The notes under the pieces: model-generated
Seen by the model: the letters and a program-made list of their open reading frames with translations, nothing else
Told to the model about the DNA's origin: nothing
The model's database searches: none
Made by a program: the position numbers and the translations under genes
Shown: one piece after another, positions 46,464 through 56,300 of the stretch
Layout: each line of letters opens with the position of its first letter
Position numbering within the stretch: the first letter of the stretch is position 1
NCBI GenBank assembly: GCA_963969365.1
Contig: OZ017756.1
Location: 2,046,001 to 2,110,000, forward strand
Length of the DNA: 64,000 nucleotides
Reading direction: 5' to 3'
DNA from: Asterochloris sp. CNOR1
Lineage: Eukaryota; Chlorophyta; Trebouxiophyceae; Trebouxiales; Trebouxiaceae

Positions 46464-47520
46464 ATGTCCCAATGTGTGCCTGGCTGTGGCTGGGCACTTG
46501 CGATCTCTGATGCTAAAGAGTTGCGTGTGCATGCTGACTCTGCCGTGCAGGCTCCACACCGCTCAGCTCCTCCCCTGTTTGCTAGGGCTTACAGCCCTGA
46601 CGCCCACCTGGCTGACATCAGGCCTCCTAACCGCTACCCATTCTGCATCGTGTGGTCGCCCATCCCCATTCTCACATGGGTGTGGCCATTCATTGGCCAC
46701 ATGGGCATCGCTCTCAGCTCTGGCGTCATCCTGGACTTTGCTGGTAAGGCCTGCAGTCTGCTTGCAGACCTGTGGGCTTGCTCTGAACATGCCTGCCTGC
46801 CTTCCTAAGCCAAGAGGGCCAGGTTCCTTCCTGTGACATAGTAATGCATTAAGTCCATGCAGAGCAGCTCTTTGCATGAAACATCCTGGTCCTGATTCAA
46901 AAGGGAGCACAGGTGCCTGCACTGCTGTCAATCAGGCACCTCACCCCTGACTGTCACACACATGCCAGGAGACACAGCTTGCCCCACTGTTCTGCCTGGC
47001 TGTAGGGGCATACTTTGTCAGCGTGGATGCCATGAGCTTCGGGTGGCCCACTCGCTACCTTCTGCTGGAGCCCAGCCATGCTGAAGCGTTGGGGTTGGGG
47101 CCAGCAGAAGTGGAGGGAATCTCGGGACCTCCAAGGACGCCGGCAGCAGGCTGGGACAGGCACCTCCAGGGCACCCTCTCAGCCTTCCAGCTGCAGCGCT
47201 ACTCAATGCTGGGAAATAATTGCCACACTTTCGTGGGCCACGCTCTGCAGAACATGCAGTACGACGGCACAGCACCATGGAACACTGTTCGCGTGGTCAG
47301 GGCCATTTGGGCAAGAGGCCAGTTTGTCAGCTGCATCGCTGCAGCCAAAACTCTTGCCCCCTTCTGCGTGATTGCTGGCGCTGGTTGCTGGATGTTTGGG
47401 ATTCTGTTTCCTGTCTGTTGGCTTGCCAGCACAGCCTGCATTGCCCTTTGGTTCCTGTGGCAAGCAAGACCGCTGCAGCATAGCATAAGAACAAGCAGCT
47501 CCCATTCAGCCCTTGTTTAG
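46464..47520 (+). CDS. TMEM222 / RTE1-family membrane protein
   Basis: The family includes human TMEM222 and plant RTE1, a Golgi/ER protein that promotes function of the ethylene receptor ETR1. Two exons, 46464-46743 and 47006-47520, close in phase at 264 aa. The family core is clear: [57 protein letters not shown], then [20 protein letters not shown] with the conserved NxCH at about residues 164-167, and [17 protein letters not shown]. Two hydrophobic helices near the C-terminus ([19 protein letters not shown] and [12 protein letters not shown]) fit membrane anchoring. The N-terminal about 50 residues are not conserved and the ATG at 46464 is tentative. A Pro/Gly-containing stretch ([15 protein letters not shown]) precedes the NNCH motif. 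The gene is tail-to-tail with La, with 111 bp between stops. Confidence 0.9.
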
Positions 47521-47631
47521 CTGCTTTACAGGCCTTTGTGTGAGAACATCTGTTGACGTCTGCATATCCACTTGTCACATATTAACTTGAACAAGCTGAC
47601 TCTCACGGAATGAAGCCGGTGTTTGGTGCAT

Positions 47632-50600
47632 TTAATCAATTTTGGCCAGCTTGTAGCCACCACCATCTTTGTCACCCTCCCTCTGACGCTTCTGGCCGCG
47701 CCCGCGACCGCGAGGCTGACCCCTGCGCAGCAGCAGGGGCACTTTGAAGTCAAGGACACAACTGATATGCAGACAGCCAACAGCTGATATGGTAGACCTC
47801 CATCTGTGCCAGGCAGGGGAGTCACCTGCCACGCCCCCGGCCGCCGTCATAGCTGCGCCCACGACCACGTCCGCCGCTGCGCCCCCTGCCATGACCCCTG
47901 CAGCACAAGTTTTGAAGAGTGGACTCATCCTCCTGTGTTAGCAAGAGCTATACATACACAGATGCAGATCGCCACTGTTCCTGCAGGCCTCCAATGGGAA
48001 GTAAACAATGGCTACAAGCTGCCAGCAGCAGGCTTCCGCTGCAGCAGGAGCCAGGCCAGGCAGGCTCTACTGAAGCCGCTGCAACAGTACATATCAGAGG
48101 CGGCTGTCCTGGGGCGACTTGCTAGCAGCAGCCTCCAACTCTGACACAGCAAAGCACAGGCAGCTTTCTGACGTCCTTACGGCTGTGGTGGTTGTGCTAC
48201 ATCAATGGTGTCAAGCACAGGCAGGCTGCCAACATCCTCCCAAACAGTTGTAAAGTGCTTTAAACTGACCTGCCTCTGCCGCGGCCGCCATCATCTCCGC
48301 GGGCCTGGGCTGCTGCCCTCTGCTCTGCAGCCTGCAGACACAGGCTAGATGCTTGAATGACATTATGTGTGTTGGTAAGCGGTTGCTGGTGGAACCTCCT
48401 CAGGACGGCATCACCTGGCCCAGAAATCTGTGTCTGGGCAGTGTAAAGCAGGAGTGACACTCCAGGTAAGGTAAGGAGCACATGCTGTCAAAATTACTGA
48501 TATGACTTCCATTCAGCACAAGGGGCCCCAGATTGCAATGGAGCCGAAGGTCAATAGGCCTGGCAGCATTTGACATCTGGATTCATGAAATGATCAGGGG
48601 CCATCTGTTTGCTGCTGCTGCTGCAGCAAGCACAGCAGCAGCGGCGAAGCATCCCAGCCAAGACAGCAGACTACCTGGCCTGGAAGGTTGATGCTACTTT
48701 AGTGACCAAAACAGACCTTTTTCAAGAACTCCTGCTCTTCCTCGCCCTCCAGCAGGCGTAGGGTGGCATGCAGCTTGCCAATGGCCTTTCTGCCCTCCTC
48801 ATCAGTGTTGTTGAGGGCCTGTTCAGCTGCCTCAGGCTCCCCAAACCGCACAAAGCCGTGCTTATCCCCCTGCAGGCGCAGAAGCAGCTGCCTGGACACA
48901 AAGGGCATGCAGAAGTGGGCGTGTTCAGCTATTCTCAAATGCTTGCAGGCAGACAAGCAGCAGGTGTTTGTGGGCATGCAGTGTTGGATGCGATGCTCAC
49001 CCACTTCCCCTGCAAGCTGACAAGCACCAGGTTCATGATGCGGGGCCTGCAGTGGAAGGTCTCAGCCAACTTTCTTCCCGCTGACATCACCTGCGCAGCA
49101 GCTCCTGGTGACAGCGTGACATGGCGGCCACCTGCCATGCTGCAGGGCATGCCTCAGAGGGTGTCATGAGCCACCCAGGCCCAGCTGCAAGAGCTTCCCT
49201 TGACCCCCACAGAGTGACATCGAGCCTATATGTGTCGGAGGTTGTCCAGCATGCGTCAGAGCCAGGACTGAACAGGCACCAATAAAGCTGTTCCTGATGT
49301 GAAGTCCAGGCACTGCCAGCTAGAGCTCACCCTGGAGTACTGGGTGAACCTGCAGCCAGCCTCCTGCCTGGCAGAGATCTTCCCGCCTGTCACGCAAAGC
49401 TCACATGTGTAAGCAGGCTTGCACACCTTGACCCTGGCCACCTGGCAATGCATGGCTCACCGTGAAATACTGTGTGAATCTACATCCAGCATTCTTCCCG
49501 CCAAAGGCGTCCCGGACTGTACCAAACTTGAGGGCACCTAGGTCCTCACTCTCTGCATCTTCTGAGAAGTCGAAGCGGACAATCGTGCCTGTCTGGATGT
49601 CTGCATCCTCTGGCGCTGCAGCAGCTTCTGCTGCGCCAGCCCCTGCAGGGAACCCATCCTTTTTGAGAGTCGGAGCAGACGATTGTCCCTGTCTGGATGT
49701 TTGCATTCTCTGAAGGTGCAGCTGCCAGCCTGTGCAGGACACAGGGCACCCAGGTCAGCCTGGTGCCATGACAGAGAGTCAGCAGCGGTGAAGGGGACTT
49801 ACATCAGCACGTGGAGTGACAGCTTGTAGGCGCACACAGGGCAGCTAGTCCAAGCATTCCCAGAAGACCAGCCTCGGTGGCAGCAGCTTGGGCAGCTCCC
49901 TCATGTAACTGCCAAGAGCTAAAATGTCAGCAACAGGATGCGACATGGGCCGCAACCTTGTCCTGTCAGGGCCATTAACAGCAGCTCTGCTCCTGGAGCC
50001 AGGTCCAGCGGCTCCAAACACACCCAAAGGTGGTGTTGTCACCCAGCCCCCCAGCCAGGCAGCCGCTGAACGTACCTGCTCCCTCCTGTGCCTGTGCCCC
50101 GTCAGCGGCGTCTTCAGTTGCGGCGCCCTCCTGCCTGCCCACCTCAGGCGTGGGCACTGCCTGCTCAGCCTGCTCTATCTTGTCAATCTCCACCTCCATC
50201 TGCAGCAGCAGCAATCAAGTACTGGACTGTGCATCTATAAAAACATTTGTGCATGGGTTCACAGACAACCTAGACACTTGAAATGTCACCTGCAACGGGT
50301 AGGCCTATGTGTCCCAGTCCAAAGAAGTGACTGACATGCCAACAATGCCTTCCTGTGACACACAGGGCCGCGCACAGCAGAGAGGTCGACCCAAAAGATC
50401 AGACACCACTCTACAGATGGTTAGGCCACCGACAAGCTGGGCAGCCAGGGACCTGCACCGCCTTTCGTGGTGGTGTGCTTCACCCACAGGCCCCTTGGCT
50501 GATGTTGGCACAAGTCTGCCACACTGGGACTGCATGCAGCTTATGAAGGAGCGGCCTACTGGCTGCCCTATAGCTGCAACAGGCTAGTGGTCAGGCCAGC

Positions 50601-53127
50601 AAGAGTGCTCTGGCACTCACTGTCTTGCCCAACGACATTAGAAAGGATGGTGCAGAATCGAGAGTTGAGCTTGTTGTCCAAACTGCTGCCGCAGGGCCCC
50701 TGCTGTCACAATAGAGCATTCCAGCAGCTTGCCTGCTCAGTGCCCTCTGCCTGGAAAGGAGAGTTGGGCTTGTCATGGCGCTGAGCCACCTTGTCTTGCA
50801 TGTAGGCGATCTTGGGCTTCAGTGTGAGGGTTGCACCGTCATATATGAGCTCCTTCTTGACCACCTGCGTGGCAGAGATGGACACAGCTTGGCAATGAGA
50901 AGCTGAAAGCAGTCTGCAGGGAGGTTGTAGTTGAACAAGGCAGCAGATTTCCTGCAAAGATACAGTACAGCAGCCGTGCAGCTGCCAGAGGGTGGCCACT
51001 TGGTGTTCAGCAGCTGCAAATGCAAGATAGTATACCCTGCAACCCGCTGGGAGAGGTACGATGTGGCAGGTTTTGATGCATAGGCGGGGGCCCTCAGGGA
51101 GGTCTGCAACCTCAGAAAGCTCTGGCATGGCAACTTCACAAGAAAAGTAGCCACAGACCAGTAACAGCAGGCATTGCAGCTCAGTATTGGCGCCCAGAGG
51201 TGGGCATCATGACCAAGGCAGCACTCACCTCTCCAGCCAGCACTGGATGGGCCCACCCCACAATAAGGGACCTCCACTCACTGGGATATAAGGTGCCACT
51301 CATCGTCAAATGCATGGAGATTGACAGTCCAGCATCCTTGCCTCCTCAGCAAGCTCCCACAATACAAATTTCCAAGGATGGCAAACTCCACAAAGACAGA
51401 ACCTCGAAGTCCTCAGACGTCAGGGGACAGCGCAGGCCACAAAGGCACGCCGCCAGAGAGAGGCTAATATCCTCTGCAGACACTGGCAAAGCGGCATCCC
51501 CAGAGAAGGGCCCTTGCACTCCTTGCTTGTCAGGTTGGCCGCACAACCCATACAGAAAGCTTGCCTCCTCAGCAAGCTCTGCCAAGACAAGCTCCACAGG
51601 GAGGAGCCCTTGTTGAAGCCCTGGTCTGTCAGGTGGCGCCGCACCAGACATGCAATCAGCTCACCTCCTCGGCGAGTTCCGGCGAGGCAAACTCCACAAA
51701 GATGGAGCCCTTGAAGTCTTTACTGGTCAAGTGGCGACGTAGGCGCACAGAGTACACGTCACCCTGGTCACTGAAAAACTTGGTGAGTGCCTCCAGGGTA
51801 GCATCAAAAGGAAACGGGCTGGCATAGATGCTGCGCTCGTTCAGGGCCTTAGCTGCCTCCTCAGGACTGGGCATAGGCTGCAGGCGGCATACAGTGGGTT
51901 CAGCTCTCCAGGGCATGGACAACAGGTGAATGCCTCAACGGGACCTGGCATGGGCTGCAGACAGCAAAGGGACGGGGCTCAGCAAGGCCAGGGAACAAGC
52001 ACCGGCAGCTTACCCTCCACGCATTGAGGCCCAGGGAGCCTGCCAATGGGCTGTAGGCAGCAGACGCAGGTGGCAGCAGTGGGTACAAGGACATGCACCG
52101 ACCAGAGGTGAGGCTCTTTTGGAGCCTCAGCACTCTCCTTGGGGCTGACGGTCACACGCCGGAAGGGCCCTCACTGTCAGACAACTGCTAGACCATGTGT
52201 AGGGGAGCTCACAGCAGAGCGCCTGACTCGAAGGGCCTCCTGGTCCACCACCAGGCTGGGGCACTCCTCCAGGGCCTGGGCCACCTCCTTGAGCAGGCCC
52301 TCACGAATCTGCTCAGCCTTCATCCCCTTTCTAAGCCCTAAAGCATCGGTCATGCGCGAGAAGGAGCACACCGTCCTAAGGGGGACGTAGCCCTGCACAG
52401 CAGCATGGGGGACTGTCATGCTGGCTGCACAACGAGTTGAGGCCAGGATGTGGGCGGCTGGGACAGACAGTGCTGAGGAGTGGCACAGTCTGCCTGTGCC
52501 ACATCGAGCAGCAATGATGTGCTGCTCTGAGGTCTGCTAGACTGCATTCTGGCAACCTTCCAGTTGGAAGGATGGCTGAGCCAGTTCACATAAGTGTGAC
52601 GCAGCTTTGGAACAGTAGGCAGCAGCACCATATAAGCGAGGACCTGGTGGGGTAGCTCCTCTACATCATGGCAAGAGTGATGCACTCTCGTCCATGATGT
52701 TGTGAGTGATGACCGCCCTGCCTGGGTTCTGCCAGTGCAGTGCACAGACAGCAGAGGCAGTCTAGCAATGGCAGCAGCCATGCAGCGGCAGCAGGATGCT
52801 CCAGCAGGCCAATCTCAGGTGCTTGCCTCCGGCTCTGCTGCCACCTGCTCCTTCAAAAATTTGTCCCTGGGTAGGTTGCTGTCACTAAAATAGAACTCCA
52901 CCTGCATGGCAGCATGGCATCCAACTCAGGCAGTCATGAGTCTGAATTATGGCTGCCGGCCATGGCATCAGCTGACAAGCAGGGGATGGGGCTGCACAGC
53001 AATGGCATGGATGCAGAACAGCTAAAATACACTTCAGCGTGATGTCTCAGCAGAAACCCACCCTGCCGTCTTGTAGAGACCTTACCTGCTTCTTTATTTT
53101 TGACCTGAGCAGATCCTGCAGCACCAT
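47632..53127 (-). CDS. La RNA-binding protein (LARP3 type)
   Basis: La binds the 3' oligo-U of new RNA polymerase III transcripts. Exons 53086-53127 (MVLQDLLRSKIKKQ), 52845-52901 (VEFYFSDSNLPRDKFLKEQ) and 52213-52392 (GYVPLRTVCSFSRMTDAL ... LVVDQEALRVRR) build the La motif. Exon 51665-51877 is RRM1 (RSIYASPFPFDATLEALTKF, DFKGSIFVEFASPELAEE). An exon near 50775-50865 carries VKKELIYDGATLTLKPKIA. Later exons give the C-terminal RRM (IQTGTIVRFDFSED near 49600; HGFVRFGEPEAAEQALNN and LRLLEGEEEQEFLKKV near 48720-48890). Gly/Arg-rich exons (48265-48335, 47828-47915, 47632-47727) end GGGYKLAKID. The linker between the two La-motif halves is shorter than in human La. The middle exons (49700-50700) are not fully resolved. 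Head-to-head with the CruP-like gene. Confidence 0.9.
49310..49740 (-). repeat. Two exon-edge duplications around a La C-terminal exon
   Basis: On the plus strand, GTGAAATACTGTGTGAATCT (49461) resembles GAGTACTGGGTGAACCTGCA (49334), a donor-side copy. Separately, GACAATCGTGCCTGTCTGGA (near 49577) resembles GACGATTGTCCCTGTCTGGA (near 49678), an acceptor-side copy. Offsets are about 127 and 101 bp. Confidence 0.75.
51335..51745 (-). repeat. Donor-side array after the La RRM1 exon
   Basis: The exon end at 51662-51740 (plus strand: CTCCACAAAGATGGAGCCCT, TTACTGGTCAAGTGGCGACG) has copies at 51567-51640 (CTCCACAGGGAGGAGCCCTT, GGTCTGTCAGGTGGCGCCGC), a partial one near 51500-51550, and one at 51340-51440 (CTCCACAAAGACAGAACCTC). 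Part of RRM1 is thus repeated about three times within the intron. Confidence 0.9.
51870..52080 (-). repeat. Acceptor-side array before the La RRM1 exon
   Basis: The true exon starts at 51877 (CTGCAG then CCTATGCCCAGTCCTGAGG). Copies begin near 51959 (CCCATGCCAGGTCCCGTTGA) and near 52053 (CCCATTGGCAGGCTCCCTGG), each after a CTGCAG or CTACAG acceptor. The RRM1 exon is therefore flanked by edge copies on both sides. Confidence 0.8.
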
Positions 53128-53324
53128 TGTGCTTTAATCTTTATGAGTCACTCAGACCTCCACGACAGCGCGCTCTTGTCTGATGGCAGCTTGGCCGGCG
53201 GGGTCAATGATCTTGAAGCAAGAAGGAGAAGGATTCAGCCGGTCAAACGGGAATAAAAGCAGTGGAACCAGAAGAGTGTGAGCAGGCGTCCCTGTTCTGT
53301 GTTGTTATTACTGCGATTTACAGA
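53128..53324. promoter_or_regulatory. Divergent promoter region, La / CruP-like
   Basis: A 197-bp spacer separates the two opposite start codons. Its sequence is less GC-rich than the exons. I see no exon in it. A shared promoter is inferred from position. Confidence 0.45.
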
Positions 53325-56300
53325 ATGCAGCACCCATCGCTGCTGCCTGGCAAGCATGCACATAACATATGGCCTCTCTCGAAGCCTGCTGCATGTCACG
53401 TGCATCTAGTGCCCCAGCTTTCCCAACAGCACCGCTTGTACGCCACCTTGCAAAGCTCTTCAGCTGAGCAGCAGCCGCTGCAGCAGTCACAAAGAGCCTT
53501 CAGGGAGTCAATCTCAGAGCCAGGCAGCGTGGTACATCAGATATTGTCAGATCCCGGCATTGAAGGGGATGCCCTGAAATTCTTGAAAGTCACTGATGCC
53601 TACTGGTCGGTGAGTGCCAGAGCTGCCGTGCAGAGCTTATCAGCTTTGCGCTCAGCTGCACGCAGCTGCTGTCTGCAGGCCCTGAGGAAAGGGCAGACCA
53701 AGCGGGCCCCCACAGTGGTCAGGACACACACGCGAAGGCTGAGAAAGGAGCCCAAGTTTGATGTCTGCATGTGTGGTGGGACTCTGGGCCTCCTACTGGC
53801 CCTGGCCCTGCAGGCAAGCCAAGACAGCAGTGCATGTGCAATGTGTCTGTGTGGTTTTTGAAGCATGCTAAACACGTCCCGAGTCATGCGGCAGGAGGCG
53901 TTCGTGCGCGGCCCTCAATGACTAAACATGTGCTGTGTCTGTCCCGAGCTTAGTTTGTGGTCTGCTATCCATGCTGCACACCTCCAATACGGACGCCAGG
54001 CACATGCACCAGCTGGCACATGCACAGCCACTGCTGAGCTGATGTCTGCCACCTGGGAGCGTCCAGGGTTAGGGCACAGCCTGGCTGGCGGCATACCCAT
54101 CTGCCTGCACTCATAGAGCGCTGCACACATGCACAGCCTCAGTGCTGCTGAGCTGATGTCCGCCGCCTGCCTGCCTGCAGGTTCGGGGCCACAACGTGTG
54201 CATCATTGAGAAGCGAGTGGCAGAGGGGAGGTCGCAGGTGTGTACCGCGCCCTGACACCCACAGCCATCAGCATGCAGCACCGAAACCCAGCAATGTACC
54301 AGTCCCAGGCTGTTGCGCTTGGCAGCAGTGCTTGCTGGCTGTCAGAGAGGTCTGCACGCCGCAGTGTGACGACAAGTAAATACCATCTGAAGCTGCAGTC
54401 CTATTTGGCAGCCAGAAGAGATGCACTGCAGTACCATGCTTTGGCGCTTGGCCGTCACCAGCGTATGGCACCAAGCTGATGCCTGCCCTGTGCTGCAGGA
54501 GTGGAACATCAGCAGGAAGGAGCTGCAGGTAGGGCTGTGCACTGGGACAGTATGCTGCTGGTTTCCCTGTGACTTGCATCCCACACAAATATATAGCAAT
54601 ATGATGTGCATTCAGAAGACTGCCACCAGGCACCAGGAGCCAGCCATACTGCTTGGAAAGGTGCCTTCAGACCTGCACTGGGTCACCTTGTGCCCAGAAT
54701 GTCAGGTGGCGTATGCTGCCAGAGGCTGGGGCTGCCGCTCAGCAACCATCGCCAGCTGTTGCCTCAACCCAGAAGCTCTGGCTGCCCTGTGCAGGTGCTT
54801 GTCAGCTGTCAGCTGCTGACAGAGGCTGAGATGGAGGAGTGCATTGACACCGAGTTCAACCCCACAAACGTTGCTTTCAGAGGGGGCCACACCATTGAGG
54901 TCGAGGACTGCCTCAATCTTGGTGTCAGCCCCAGGTGAGCAGCAATAGCATGCTGGCTGCATTGACGCTGCTGCAGGGCTGTGCTGTCATAAAGAGGCCC
55001 AGTCCTGTCTTCACCTCAATGCTGTGCACACTCGTGTTGACAAACCTGTAGCCAGCAGGCTGCTACAGGTGAGCAGCAATGACCTCCGTGCATGAGGGCA
55101 GGCTTGTGCCATGCAAGCCTGACGCCATGCAGCATTTCACAGCCTGCTCTGCCAAGTGGTAGCATGGGTCTGCTGCAGCCAGGCCAGTCAGTCAACCGGA
55201 CTCCAAGCCTTGTTGTTCATGATGCAAGGATGACTGGGTTGTCTTGCTGGGAGACATGCAAGAGCTGCTGCCTTCCATCTCTTGGCTTGGATGGGTCCCA
55301 TGGAGCTTCACAAGTGCCGCTCTGCTGAAGGTCAATTCGGCTGAAGCTTGAAAATGAGAACCGAGCAGGTGCCAAGATGCGTCTGAATTTGACTGGCTGC
55401 AGGCGCCTGCTGGCCACATTGCGTGCCAAATTCGAGGCTGCGGGCGGTGCCATCCGGGAGCACACTGCTTTCAGGACTGCCGACATCTACCCAGATGCTG
55501 TCAGCATCAGGTGGGGCTTGTTGACGTCGCAAAGTGCAGCTGAGCCTGCATTGCTGCCAAGACCACTCTGCTATGGCTACTCAAGCCAACTTCCCTCAGC
55601 TGCTCATGCGCTTACTGCCCTGACTCTCGTGCTCTGGGGCAACCTATGTCCAACCATGCTCCTGAGCAACCTCTTTACTGCGGGATGCAGCACTGCTGGC
55701 GATCGCAGCAGTCTAGGCATCTCTCCAGCAGACGCCAATCGGCCCACGGCTGTCCCCTCAGACGCCCATGACGGCGAGGAGGCAACTGTTACAAACGGAG
55801 CCTCAGCTGCCAGAGACAGCAGTAATGGGGCCTCCCACCTGAATGGCAGTGGAGCTGCTGTGGGTGGGCGTGGGAAACGAGCTGACGGCAGGCATCAGTC
55901 GCGACTCCAGCAGGGACAGCAAGGGGATGGAAGCTCGTCACATGGCGCTGCAGCAGGCGTATCAGTAGGCTCAGATCGACCTGGTGGGCGGGGTCCTGGC
56001 AGCGCTGGGGACATGGAGCGGAGCGCGGTGTCGTGCAGGCTCCTCATAGACTGCATGGGGCATTACAGTCCCATTGTCCAACAGGTGGGCTTGACGGACA
56101 CAGGTCTGGCCATCTGCAGTCTGCACAGCTGTTTCTGGTGTGATGTCCTGCCCTGCAGCTGACCACCCTGCGCTGCTTGACACCAAAGCTGAACTTAGCC
56201 ACTGCCTGCCGGTGCCAGGCCATGACTCTTGGACCTGACCAGACAGTCATGACCCAGGCTAGACCTGAAGCCCGGTGTTGATCTGCAGATACGTGGGTCC

